A DNA stretch of 64,000 nucleotides, taken from positions 1 to 64,000 of the forward strand of contig JAAWBT010000005.1 in NCBI GenBank assembly GCA_022792835.1. Direction: 5' to 3'. Below the pieces are notes generated by a model. The model was not told where the DNA came from, ran no database searches, and saw nothing but the letters and a program-made list of their open reading frames with translations. This DNA is from Lachnospiraceae bacterium (lineage in GTDB: Bacteria > Bacillota > Clostridia > Lachnospirales > Lachnospiraceae). The position numbers were made by a program, and so were the translations under genes. Positions 8,718 to 16,820 of this stretch are shown piece after piece. Each line of letters begins with the position of its first letter. The first letter of the stretch is position 1.

Positions 8718-9389
8718 ATGAAAAAAGAACGAATTTTCTTAAGTTTTCTGCTGGCTCTCCTCTGCATCGGGGCAGTTTCCCTGTGGGCAGGCTCTTCCCG
8801 GGCTGTGCGCGCCGTCCACGAAGATTTGTCCAGCCATATCCTCCGGTTCCATGTCCTGGCCAACAGCGACTCTGAGGAGGATCAGGCCCTCAAACTTTCT
8901 GTCCGGACTGCAGTCCTTGACTATCTGGAAGAGTCCCTTCCTGAAGACTCGGACCTTGCCTCCACGAAAGCTTTCCTCGCCTCCCACGAAGCTGAGATAC
9001 AAAAAATCGCCGAAGATCTCATTTCTTCGGCGGGGTTTGACTATCAAGTCTCCCTTTCTCTGGAACCTTGGTATTTTCCCACCAAGGCCTATGGAGATTT
9101 AACTTTTCCCTGCGGCACTTATGATGCCTTCCGCATCATCATCGGAGACGGAGACGGCAAAAACTGGTGGTGCGTCCTCTATCCCTCTCTCTGTTTTGTG
9201 GATACCACCTGCGGCATTGTGCCGGAAGATTCCAAGGAAGAATTGCAGGCAATTCTCGACGAAGACACCTATGAAACCCTGCTGCCTTCTGAAAAAAGCC
9301 CCGGCAAGCCTTCCGCACAGACCACCGACAAATCAAGCCGCCCGCAGATCCGTTTCCGGCTGGCAGAATGGCTCGCAGAGCTGTTTTAA
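8718..9389 (+). CDS. spoIIR: Stage II sporulation protein R
   Basis: Secreted forespore signalling protein. In spore formers it is made under sigma-F, crosses into the intermembrane space and triggers SpoIIGA to process pro-sigma-E in the mother cell. 223 residues with an N-terminal signal/anchor helix (residues 5-26) followed by the conserved SHILRFHVLANSDSEEDQ and LKLSVRTAVLDYL motifs and the domain core GDLTFPCGTYDAFRI..NWWCVLYPSLCF. A Ser/Lys/Pro-rich tail follows residue 190. It stands alone, convergent with the GntR gene. Its presence shows the organism belongs to an endospore-forming lineage. Confidence 0.93.
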   Translation: MKKERIFLSFLLALLCIGAVSLWAGSSRAVRAVHEDLSSHILRFHVLANSDSEEDQALKLSVRTAVLDYLEESLPEDSDLASTKAFLASHEAEIQKIAEDLISSAGFDYQVSLSLEPWYFPTKAYGDLTFPCGTYDAFRIIIGDGDGKNWWCVLYPSLCFVDTTCGIVPEDSKEELQAILDEDTYETLLPSEKSPGKPSAQTTDKSSRPQIRFRLAEWLAELF

Positions 9390-9416
9390 ACTGTCTCCTG
9401 TGCTTTTTGAATTGCT

Positions 9417-10097
9417 TTAAACTTCTTTCTCCCGCTTTTTGATGTGCTTTGCCACTGTGATCTCCTGTTTATTGATGTGATTACGGATGGTCCGCCTGGT
9501 AGCTTCCACATCCCTTGCAGACAGAGCCCGCATAATTTCCTGGTGTTCCTGTACCAGAACCTTTCTCTGGGACCGGTCTTTGATGTGCTCGATCCGATAG
9601 CGGTACATCTGCTCCCGCAGATGATTCACCATCTGAATCAGCCGGTCATTTTCTGTCGCCTGGTAGATCAGGCCATGGAAGGCCTCGTCCGCCTGTGCGA
9701 TCACCGTAATGTCATCACTGCCCAGGACCGAAATAAACTTGTGGTTCGCCTTCTCCAGCTGTTTGAACTCTTCTTCTGTCATCCTCTTACAGGCCAGCTC
9801 TCCGGCCAGCTCCTCAAGAGCCCGCCGGACTTCCAGCACATCCCTTAAATTCTTTCCTGAAATGTGCGCCACCTCTGCGCCTTTTCTGGGGATCATGACC
9901 ACAAGCCCCTCCAGTTCCAGCTTCCGGATGGCTTCCCGGACGGGAGTCCGGCTGACTCCCATTTTTTCCGCCAACTGGATCTCCATCAGCCTCTGGCCCG
10001 GGACAAGCTCTCCGCGTAAGATCGCCCGCCGCAGTGTGTTAAACACCACATCCCGCAGGGGAAGATATTCATTTTCATTCACTTTCCATGCGTCCAT
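9417..10097 (-). CDS. GntR-family regulator, FCD (FadR) subfamily
   Basis: 226 residues. Residues 10-75 form a winged helix (LPLRDVVFNTLRRAILRGEL, MGVSRTPVREAIRKLELEGL), followed by an all-helical FCD ligand domain with the expected metal-site residues (DEAFHGLIYQ, then conserved His in VQEHQEIM and IRNHINK). FCD regulators sense small organic acids or sugars. The gene follows ispE closely (48-bp gap) and probably shares its transcript. A TGTATACA palindrome at the ispE promoter could be its own operator. Confidence 0.9.
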   Translation of the reverse strand: MDAWKVNENEYLPLRDVVFNTLRRAILRGELVPGQRLMEIQLAEKMGVSRTPVREAIRKLELEGLVVMIPRKGAEVAHISGKNLRDVLEVRRALEELAGELACKRMTEEEFKQLEKANHKFISVLGSDDITVIAQADEAFHGLIYQATENDRLIQMVNHLREQMYRYRIEHIKDRSQRKVLVQEHQEIMRALSARDVEATRRTIRNHINKQEITVAKHIKKREKEV

Positions 10098-10144
10098 TGA
10101 CTACCTCCGATTACGCCCATCCAATCGAGCAGGAGAGTTTCTCC

Positions 10145-11059
10145 CTACTCGCCGCGCATCCCGTGCGCATATTTCCTCTGTACGGGTCTGTGCATATAAA
10201 ACGGTCTTACCGTATAAATCTGTCTGGCCAGCCCCTCCGACCGGATTCTTTCTCCAGCTTTCTCTGCTGCCCCATTCTCTGTAAAAATTCCAAACACCGT
10301 GGGCCCGCTACCGCTCATCAGCGCCGCCAGCGCCCCGTTCTCTTTCATCCTGTCCTTGATATCCTGAATCTGGGGATAAGCCGGTATGGTCACTGTCTCC
10401 AGCACATTCCCCAGGCAGGAGGCGATTCCAGCCAAATCCCCCCTCTCAAGTCCGTCCAAAATTCCGTCGATATCCGGATGAAAGGGAAGACTGTCTGCCT
10501 TTAAATTTCCGTACACAAATTTTGTGGAAACACTGACCGGAGGCTTTGCCAGAAGAAGGTGGCATTCCGGCATGGATGGAACTGGTGTCAGCTGCTCTCC
10601 GATTCCTTCTGCCAGGGCAGTTCCCCTCATAATGCAGTAGGGAACATCCGCTCCCAGCTTCACTCCCCTCTCCATCAGCTCCCGTTTGGAAAGGCCCAGC
10701 CGGAACATCCGGTTAACCCCCACAAGAACAGCCGCAGCATCGCTGCTTCCGCCGGCCATACCGGCTGACACTGGTATCTTTTTATACAAAGAAATAGAGA
10801 GCCCGTCCTCAATGCCGAACTCGTCCATCAGAAGCTTTGCCGCCCGGCAGGCCAGATTATCCGGCCCTGTGGGAAGGAAGGGAAGGTTCGTCTGCATGCC
10901 GATCCCAGGCGCTCGTCTCATACGGATCTGCACACTGTCATAAAGACTCACATTCTGCATAATCATCCGTACTTCGTGGTACCCGTCCGGCCGCTTTCCT
11001 GTTACATCCAGCCCCAGATTAATTTTCCCATAGGCCCTCAGGTTGATTTCATCTCTCAT
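10145..11059 (-). CDS. ispE: 4-diphosphocytidyl-2-C-methyl-D-erythritol kinase
   Basis: GHMP-family kinase of the MEP isoprenoid pathway; phosphorylates CDP-methylerythritol. 304 residues starting MRDEINLRAYGKINLGLDV at the ATG 11059, which follows gcggag; a longer in-frame extension to 11308 is not family-like. The ATP loop PVSAGMAGGSSDAAAVL and GADVPYCIMRGTALAEGIG are diagnostic, as is LMSGSGPTVFGIF near the C-terminus. Downstream lies the GntR regulator. Confidence 0.96.
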   Translation of the reverse strand: MRDEINLRAYGKINLGLDVTGKRPDGYHEVRMIMQNVSLYDSVQIRMRRAPGIGMQTNLPFLPTGPDNLACRAAKLLMDEFGIEDGLSISLYKKIPVSAGMAGGSSDAAAVLVGVNRMFRLGLSKRELMERGVKLGADVPYCIMRGTALAEGIGEQLTPVPSMPECHLLLAKPPVSVSTKFVYGNLKADSLPFHPDIDGILDGLERGDLAGIASCLGNVLETVTIPAYPQIQDIKDRMKENGALAALMSGSGPTVFGIFTENGAAEKAGERIRSEGLARQIYTVRPFYMHRPVQRKYAHGMRGE

Positions 11060-11078
11060 ATTGTACTCCGCAGTATTT

Positions 11079-11117
11079 TGTATACACAGTATATCATAAA
11101 CATCCCTTAAAATACAA
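11079..11117 (-). promoter_or_regulatory. ispE promoter with TGTATACA palindrome
   Basis: On the minus strand TTGTAT (11112-11117), 18 bp, TATACT (11088-11093). The perfect 8-bp palindrome TGTATACA (11079-11086) lies directly after the -10 hexamer, where a repressor would block transcription. Similar short palindromes are used by FCD-type GntR regulators, one of which is the next gene. Confidence 0.4.
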
Positions 11118-11349
11118 TGGATATTTGAGGATTTGTGTTTGCGAAAAATGACGGAAGAAGCTCTGGTTCTTTCAATGGATACTTCAAAAAACGGTCCTGA
11201 TGTCCCCGGCAGACACGTCGTCTTCCTGTTTTTTCCAGGGAAATCAAGGCCGTTTTTCAAGAGGTTTTTCCAGAAGAACCCCAGTTTCTTCCTGTAAACC
11301 GACATCACGCCGCGGCGGACAGGCTGGATGAATGAACCCGCCTCACAGT

Positions 11350-12621
11350 CTACTTCCGCTCACGCTCTTTGCGCAGCTTCTGAAAGCGTGCGAAAAGCCC
11401 TCCTTCCTGACCGGAATTTTTCTTCTCGACTTTCTGTCCTTTTGCCTCTGCTTCCTTCCGATTCACATATTCCTGTACATAGGAAAGGTACATCATCACC
11501 GCATTGGTCACTGCATCTTCGTCAATGTTGAACTTCTCGTGGTGGTTGGGATATGCTCTTCCCATCTCCTCGTTGCCTGCGCCGATGAACGCAAAGGCCC
11601 CTGGCACCCGCTGCTGGTACACGGAAAAATCTTCGCCAAGCATCATTTTGGGCACCTCAAGAAACGCCTCTTCATCAAAAACTTTCTGCGCCCCGGCAAA
11701 AGCGATCTCTGCCACATCCAGGTCATTATCCACCGCCGGATGAGCAGAAAGGTTATACTCCACATTGGCAGTCGCATGGTAAGTGGCAGCCGTTCCCATA
11801 GCCACCCGCTTGACCGCATTTTTGATCCGCCTGCCCTCTTCTCTGGAGAAGGTCCGAACCGTGCCCTCCAGGAAGGCAGAACCGGCAATTACATTCCGCA
11901 CAGTCCCGCACTGCACGTATCCGATGGTCACCACCGCCGAGTCTATGGGATTGGTCTCCCTGCTCACAATCTGCTGCAGATTCAGGACCATTGCTGCCGC
12001 TGCCACCGTGGCATCCACGCACTGCTGCGGTTTCCCGGCATGGCCCTGCCTCCCTTTGATGGTGATCTTAAAATAATCGGACTCTGCCATCCTGGGGCCT
12101 GGCTCCACATTCACATAGCCCACAGGAATGTCCGCGAACACATGAAGACCAAAAATCTGCTCCACATGGTCCAGGTGGCCGGCTTCCAGGATCATCTTGG
12201 CTCCCCTGGAAACCTCCTCTCCTGGCTGAAAGATCAGCTTCACCGTACAATTCAGCTCCTCCTCGTGGGCTTTCAGGATTCTCGCCGCCCCGATGAGAGC
12301 CGCCGTATGGGCATCATGCCCGCAAGCATGCATAACCCCCGGTACACAAGATTTATAGACGATTTCATTCTGCTCTTCCACCTTCAGGGCATCGATATCT
12401 GCCCGCAGCGCGATCACCGGCCCCTTTGAGCCGATGATCCCGATGACTCCCGTCTCCGCCGCCAGAGTGAAGGGGATCCCCATCTCTGTAAGCTCCTCCT
12501 GAATCCGTTTCGATGTCTCCCATTCTTCCATGGAAAGCTCCGGATACTGGTGAAAGTGTTTCCGCAGGTTTACCACGTAACTGTGAAGTGCCTGTGCCTC
12601 TTTTCTGATCTCTATGTTCAT
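11350..12621 (-). CDS. M20-family amidohydrolase (hippurate/N-acyl amino acid hydrolase type)
   Basis: 423-residue cytosolic metallo-hydrolase that probably releases an amino acid from an N-acyl conjugate. Order of motifs: LRKHFHQYPELSMEEWET, IALRADIDAL with metal Asp, GVMHACGHDAHTAALIG with the metal His, LIFQPGEEVSRGAKMI with the catalytic Glu, and GLHVFADIPVGYV. The C-terminal MLGEDFSVYQQRVPGAFAFIG loop closes the catalytic domain. The last 35 residues are a lysine/arginine-rich tail beyond the usual family length. An operon with the downstream ispE is possible but the gap is 290 bp with its own ispE promoter. The exact substrate is not determinable. Confidence 0.88.
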   Translation of the reverse strand: MNIEIRKEAQALHSYVVNLRKHFHQYPELSMEEWETSKRIQEELTEMGIPFTLAAETGVIGIIGSKGPVIALRADIDALKVEEQNEIVYKSCVPGVMHACGHDAHTAALIGAARILKAHEEELNCTVKLIFQPGEEVSRGAKMILEAGHLDHVEQIFGLHVFADIPVGYVNVEPGPRMAESDYFKITIKGRQGHAGKPQQCVDATVAAAAMVLNLQQIVSRETNPIDSAVVTIGYVQCGTVRNVIAGSAFLEGTVRTFSREEGRRIKNAVKRVAMGTAATYHATANVEYNLSAHPAVDNDLDVAEIAFAGAQKVFDEEAFLEVPKMMLGEDFSVYQQRVPGAFAFIGAGNEEMGRAYPNHHEKFNIDEDAVTNAVMMYLSYVQEYVNRKEAEAKGQKVEKKNSGQEGGLFARFQKLRKERERK

Positions 12622-12646
12622 ACCTTATCCCCTGTTTTTTTCCTTC

Positions 12647-13174
12647 TCAGCACTTTTCTGGCTCCGGGTAATCCACGCCGAAGGTGTCCACTGTCACTTG
12701 CTTCATTCTCTGCTCTTCCACCGGCCTGTCTCCATAGCCGGTCGCCGTGACCGCAATGGCATTGACCACATCCATCCCCTCCACCACTTTGCCAAAAGCT
12801 GCATACTGGCCGTCCAGATGAGGGGATTTCTCATGCATGATAAAGAACTGGGAGCCTGCTGAGTCGGGGTCCATGGCCCTCGCCATGGAAAGCACGCCCG
12901 GGTCATGGGCCAGGTTATTTTCCACGCCGTTCATGGAAAACTCTCCTTTGATCTGATAACCAGGTCCTCCCGTTCCCTGTCCCAACGGGCAGCCTCCTTG
13001 GATCATAAAACCGCGGATCACCCGATGAAAAATCAAATCGTCATAAAATCCCTTTTTTACCAGGCTGATAAAATTATTCACCGTGTTAGGCGCAATGTCC
13101 GGATAAAGCTCCGCCTTGATCGCTCCGCCATTCTCCATCTCAATCGTCACAATAGGATTTTTTCTCTCTTCCAT
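12647..13174 (-). CDS. Cyclophilin-type peptidyl-prolyl cis-trans isomerase
   Basis: 175 residues, cytoplasmic (no signal peptide). The cyclophilin fold is shown by DLIFHRVIRGFMIQGGCPLGQGTGGPGYQIKG-type sequence starting near residue 45 with the catalytic Arg and Phe, then the FFIMHEKSPHLDGQYAAFGKV-type region. It accelerates proline isomerisation during folding. The ATG at 13174 follows aggaaagg. It is upstream of the M20 hydrolase with a 25-bp gap, so the two are probably cotranscribed. Confidence 0.92.
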   Translation of the reverse strand: MEERKNPIVTIEMENGGAIKAELYPDIAPNTVNNFISLVKKGFYDDLIFHRVIRGFMIQGGCPLGQGTGGPGYQIKGEFSMNGVENNLAHDPGVLSMARAMDPDSAGSQFFIMHEKSPHLDGQYAAFGKVVEGMDVVNAIAVTATGYGDRPVEEQRMKQVTVDTFGVDYPEPEKC

Positions 13175-13222
13175 ATTTCTTTGTTTCCTTTCCTAAGCTT
13201 ATTTTATTTTCTAAACTGCCTT

Positions 13223-14083
13223 TTAAAAACCTCTTCCGCCGCCTCCATGGCTATGGCCGCCGCTGCTGGTATGGGACGAACTGTAACCGCCGCCGCTACG
13301 GCTACTATCTCCCCCGTCATTCTTAGGGATCTGGCGGGTCACCACCGTGGTATGGGTAAACCGGTCGCTCCGCTCTTTAAATTCCAGATTTTTCAGATAA
13401 GTGCCTCTGTTCACACTCATTCTGGTCTTCCGTTTCCAGAAGATAATCAGAACCACAAAGGCCGAAACCGCTGCCGAAACCGCAAACGTCACTGCCAGCC
13501 GCTTGAAAGAAAGCGCTTTTTTCCATCCCGGAACTTCTTTCACCGCCGGATACTCCGCAAATCGGTCCGTATCTGGATCATAGTAACCGTTCTTTGCCGT
13601 CTCACCGCCGTTTAAACACCGCTCCGCCTCAGAAACAAAGGTAAAACAGGCTTCCGCATAATCGCCCGCCCGCATGTGAGGGGTGAGCGCATCCAAAGTA
13701 TCCTCGATCTTTCTATCTGTATACTTCCCAATGGCTGTTCCTGCTGTGCTGATATAGAATGTCCGCCCGTCCATGTCAATCAGAAACAGGACACCAGAAC
13801 CGTTCTCCTTCTCATAGCCAAAGCCATGGTCATCATAAAAGTCGTCAGCATAATCCCTGGCTTCTTTTCCCTGGTTATTCTGCGTAGTCACAATGATCAG
13901 ATCCTGCTCCGTAGCCTGTGCCGTCTTCACCAAAAGTTCCTGAAGTTCAGCTTCCTCAGCCTCCGTCAATAGTTCCCCATCATCATATACCTTTTTTTCC
14001 TGGCTGTCAAAGCCGCAGACAGACAAAAAAAACAGGACAGCCGCAAAGAGGAAAATCAGCTGTCTGTTCCCCAATTTTCTCAT
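13223..14083 (-). CDS. TPM-domain membrane protein
   Basis: 286 residues from the ATG at 14083, which overlaps the stop of the upstream zinc-ribbon gene (ATGA); the longer reading frame to 14149 lies inside that gene and is not used. An N-terminal signal/lipoprotein-like segment (LIFLFAAVLFFLSVCG) is followed by a TPM domain (residues about 35-150: LTEAEEAELQELL, DLIIVTTQNNQGKEARDYA, GVLFLIDMDGRTFYISTAG). A second hydrophobic helix lies near residues 192-212, then a Ser/Gly/His-rich tail ending in HSHGGGGRGF. TPM proteins take part in membrane protein quality control; the role here is unknown. Confidence 0.8.
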   Translation of the reverse strand: MRKLGNRQLIFLFAAVLFFLSVCGFDSQEKKVYDDGELLTEAEEAELQELLVKTAQATEQDLIIVTTQNNQGKEARDYADDFYDDHGFGYEKENGSGVLFLIDMDGRTFYISTAGTAIGKYTDRKIEDTLDALTPHMRAGDYAEACFTFVSEAERCLNGGETAKNGYYDPDTDRFAEYPAVKEVPGWKKALSFKRLAVTFAVSAAVSAFVVLIIFWKRKTRMSVNRGTYLKNLEFKERSDRFTHTTVVTRQIPKNDGGDSSRSGGGYSSSHTSSGGHSHGGGGRGF

Positions 14084-15198
14084 AACAGCCCTCCCACAAC
14101 TGAAATCAAAGTGATTGCCGCAAAGAACCCGCCGGTAAGCCCCGCCCACCAGCCAAACATCCGCCCCTTACTAATGGGCAGTGTCCCAACCAGCTTTCCG
14201 GTCTGTCCGTTGATGGCAAACTGGTATTGTTTTCCCTGATAACGGTAATTGAGCATCCACACGGGAAGCAGCACATACTCGGCCCCCGTCTCGTCGACCC
14301 GAAGCTGTTGTTCCACCACATTCACACCACTGTAACCAGAAATAGTTCCTCTGGCCTCCGCCAAGGCATATCCTCGAACCCGCTTTTTGCCCCGGCCCTC
14401 CATGTCCTTCTCTGTATAAGAATAAATATCTGCCAGATACCCGGACAGATAGGGCAGATCAAAGGGCTTCAATTCCTGATAATTGAATGGTTCCAGAAGA
14501 TCCATGGTCTCATCGTCCATTTTCTCCGAGGCATCCATCGGGATCTTCTCATAACCGGCCTTCACATTCCGCCTCACGTCATAGTGGTCTGTGTATATGT
14601 ACTCCGTATCATCAGACCGTGTCACCCTCGTCCTGGTACAATGAGCATGGAGCCGGACGCCTACCCGGTAATCCACCAGCCAGAAGGGTACATAAATCCC
14701 TGTGATTTTATCAATGGTACTCTGACTCCTGAAGCCCTTTGGCGTAAACAGCCCCCTTTTTGTCCAGGCGCGGAATTTTTCCACTGCCTGTTCCCTGGTT
14801 ATCTGGAAGGGAAGCACTCGCTCCGGCCGTTTCGCCCCTTCCATCCGCTCCTCAAGGAGCGTCGGGCTTCCACAGAAGCCGCAGATGGAGGCTGCCGTCG
14901 TCTCGTCGGTAATAACTTCCGCCCCGCAGGAAGAACAGTGATATTTCTTTACATTCATCGTGGAGCCCTGATCATAAGAAACTCTGCTTCCCTCTTCTTC
15001 TGTCTCCACCGGCTTGGCATCCATACGGCCCGCTGCTTTCTCCTGTTCGGTCTCCTCCCGCATGAGCGGCTTCCCGTACTTCTCCTCGTACTCTTTTACG
15101 GAAAGTCCCGTCCCGCAATGGCCGCAGGTAAGCTTCTGGCTCTCCGGGTCAAAGACCATTGGCGCCCCGCAGGACGGACATTTGTAAGTGATTACCAT
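14080..15198 (-). CDS. Zinc-ribbon protein with one C-terminal membrane helix
   Basis: 372 residues. Two zinc ribbons at the N-terminus: CPSCGAPMVFDP..CGHCG near residues 7-30 and CSSCGAEVITDE..CGFCG near residues 87-115. The middle is a beta-rich region conserved in similar clostridial proteins (IDKITGIYVPFWLVDYRV, ..YVLLPVWMLNYRYQGK..), and the last 30 residues form a hydrophobic helix. This pairing of zinc-ribbon and TPM genes, overlapping by 4 bp, recurs in Clostridia. The molecular function is unknown; a membrane-associated complex of the two products is likely. Confidence 0.75.
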   Translation of the reverse strand: MVITYKCPSCGAPMVFDPESQKLTCGHCGTGLSVKEYEEKYGKPLMREETEQEKAAGRMDAKPVETEEEGSRVSYDQGSTMNVKKYHCSSCGAEVITDETTAASICGFCGSPTLLEERMEGAKRPERVLPFQITREQAVEKFRAWTKRGLFTPKGFRSQSTIDKITGIYVPFWLVDYRVGVRLHAHCTRTRVTRSDDTEYIYTDHYDVRRNVKAGYEKIPMDASEKMDDETMDLLEPFNYQELKPFDLPYLSGYLADIYSYTEKDMEGRGKKRVRGYALAEARGTISGYSGVNVVEQQLRVDETGAEYVLLPVWMLNYRYQGKQYQFAINGQTGKLVGTLPISKGRMFGWWAGLTGGFFAAITLISVVGGLL

Positions 15199-15535
15199 AC
15201 TCTCACCTCAAAATCCATGTTTTGCAGGAAACGACATAAATCGTTTCTTTATGGCATTTCCTACAGATATCATCGTAACATTTTATCTCCCCATTTACAA
15301 GTAAAATATCATTCCCATTCCGGCCCCGTTCATATTTTGTTCAAATATCATTCAAAATCTTTTTACAGAAGTAACATGATTTCTTCACGATTACCCCATA
15401 TACTATAACCATAAAACAAAGCAACACAGAAAACAAAGGTTACTGACAATATTCGGAGCATCAGCCAGTGCTAATGCCGCAATATTTTTTTCATAACATG
15501 AGCTGTTTTCAGCTCTCCTCCCTTTTTACTATCAT
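15199..15535. other. Intergenic stretch without recognisable gene
   Basis: Between the zinc-ribbon gene and the ArsC-like gene. It holds two small hairpins: gaaacga/tcgtttc (about 15228-15247), in the leader of the zinc-ribbon gene, and gagctg-tttt-cagctc (15500-15515). No ORF, tRNA or riboswitch pattern was seen. Confidence 0.5.
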
Positions 15536-15580
15536 AATAAAACAGCCCTTGTTCCTCGTCAAAACAAGGGCTGTTTTATT
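15536..15580. terminator. Strong bidirectional terminator hairpin
   Basis: Perfect 18-bp stem (AATAAAACAGCCCTTGTT at 15536-15553 against 15563-15580) with a 9-nt loop and T-rich arms on both strands. It ends the ArsC-like operon on the minus strand. Confidence 0.9.
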
Positions 15581-15584
15581 ATGT

Positions 15585-15944
15585 TCATAATGCCGGAAAT
15601 CTTTCCTGCCACTCTGTCTCTTTAAATCCTGTCAATACTGTATCCTCTGTCAAAAGAAGGGGACGCTTCACCAACATACCGTCCGTTGCCAAAAGCTTAA
15701 GCTGCTCTTCATCACTCATCTCTTTCAGCTTTTCCTTCAGATTCATAGACTTATACAGCTGCCCGCTGGTATTGAAGAACCGTTTTAAAGGAAGCTGGCT
15801 CTTCTCCCACCAGGCTCTAAGCTCCTCAAAAGAGGGATTCTCCTCTTTAATGGGACGCTTCTCATAGGCAATTCCTCTTTCCTGCAGCCACTTTTCTGCC
15901 TTTTTGCAGGTACTGCATCGGTCGTAACAGATAAAAATATTCAT
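15585..15944 (-). CDS. ArsC/Spx-like thioredoxin-fold protein
   Basis: 119 residues of the arsenate reductase (ArsC/YffB/Spx) family. CSTCKKAEKWLQERG near residue 11 carries a CxxC redox pair, and the conserved family body (KRPIKEENPSFEELRAWW, KRFFNTSGQLYK, DGMLVKRPLLL) is complete. The CxxC form is closer to the Spx/MgsR group than to classical ArsC enzymes with one active-site cysteine, but a regulatory or reductase role cannot be decided. It follows the YjbR-EVE gene by 12 bp and shares its transcript. Confidence 0.88.
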   Translation of the reverse strand: MNIFICYDRCSTCKKAEKWLQERGIAYEKRPIKEENPSFEELRAWWEKSQLPLKRFFNTSGQLYKSMNLKEKLKEMSDEEQLKLLATDGMLVKRPLLLTEDTVLTGFKETEWQERFPAL

Positions 15945-15956
15945 GATCCTTTCCTC

Positions 15957-16694
15957 CTACTGTCTTTTTAAGGCTTCACTCAGAGAATGGGGGATCCCCC
16001 TCGGTCCTCTGACCGCAAAAATCCCGTATTCTTCCTTCAATCTATCAAATGCAAACTGCTCCTGTGAGTAGCGTTTCTGCAGTTTGATTTTCATCAGAGC
16101 CGTCATAGTCACGTTCTTATCCGCGTAAACATACGGGATGTCCGTTTCCGTCACCTCACACTGGAAAAGGATTGCAGACACAGGCGCCGCCACATACATA
16201 AACACCGTATCGCCCGCTTTGATGCCTTTTCCCTGTTTCCAGTCGATTTCTTCCTCCTGGTCAAAGGCATGCTCAATATCGTAATATCTCGGATTGGCTG
16301 GAACCAGCCATTCCTTTGGAGGCCGGAGTTTCTCTTTCTTCTTTGCGGACGCTGTGGCCCCAAAGCTTTTGTCGATCAGGTCGAAGACTCTACCCTCCTG
16401 GACTGTGCCGTCCAAAAGGACCGTGATCCAGTGCTGCTTGTTCATATGGTAGGCCGGCAGGATCCCCTTTTCCCCAAGGAGCACATCCCGTAAAAAGATA
16501 TCGTCCAGCTTCAGATTAATCACATCAACCTTGTCTTCCTCCAAAAAACCGAGCTTACTTTTTTGCACTTCCATTACCAGGGCAAACCATTTTCTGTTGT
16601 CGTCATGACGGAACACTGCATTGTCGTCCCGCCATGGATACTCCGGCGATACCTTATATTTCTTTTTTATATAGTCAAATGCCGTCTGTCTCAT
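15957..16694 (-). CDS. YjbR/MmcQ domain fused to an EVE/PUA-like domain
   Basis: 245 residues from the ATG at 16694 (after aaggtggtgatc); a longer frame to 16820 has no family sequence. Residues 1-120 are a YjbR/MmcQ-type module (AFDYIKKKYKVSPEYPW, KWFALVMEVQKSKLG, ILPAYHMNKQHWITV). From residue 140 the sequence WLVPANPRYYDIEHAF, GDTVFMYVAAPVSAILFQ and VRGPRGIPHSLSEAL resembles EVE/PUA-like domains that bind modified bases. The combination suggests a DNA- or RNA-contacting protein; no function is established. Cotranscribed with the ArsC-like gene. Confidence 0.75.
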   Translation of the reverse strand: MRQTAFDYIKKKYKVSPEYPWRDDNAVFRHDDNRKWFALVMEVQKSKLGFLEEDKVDVINLKLDDIFLRDVLLGEKGILPAYHMNKQHWITVLLDGTVQEGRVFDLIDKSFGATASAKKKEKLRPPKEWLVPANPRYYDIEHAFDQEEEIDWKQGKGIKAGDTVFMYVAAPVSAILFQCEVTETDIPYVYADKNVTMTALMKIKLQKRYSQEQFAFDRLKEEYGIFAVRGPRGIPHSLSEALKRQ

Positions 16695-16758
16695 GTGATC
16701 ACCACCTTCTCCAATTATAGCATGTCCTGACCGATCTGTACAATATTTCCTATATGGC

Positions 16759-16802
16759 AAAAACTCCGCCATTCTCCCAGAAGGGAAAACAGCAGAGTTT
16801 TT
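16759..16802 (-). terminator. Terminator of glnN
   Basis: On the minus strand AAAAACTC pairs with GAGTTTTT around a 28-nt apical part containing CCC-ttct-GGG. It starts 19 bp after the glnN stop and ends in a T run. Confidence 0.65.
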
Positions 16803-16820
16803 CGTACAGGTCAAACCCAT

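Noticed and set aside
11060-11308. N-terminal extension of ispE by 83 codons
   Set aside because: Extends far beyond the family N-terminus, and the internal ATG at 11059 has a good ribosome binding site and a promoter just upstream.
11332-12429. Plus-strand open frame of 365 codons
   Set aside because: Antisense to the M20 amidohydrolase, whose motifs are complete; no ribosome binding site.
14227-15408. Plus-strand open frame of 393 codons
   Set aside because: Antisense to the zinc-ribbon gene; His/Pro/Arg-rich shadow translation.
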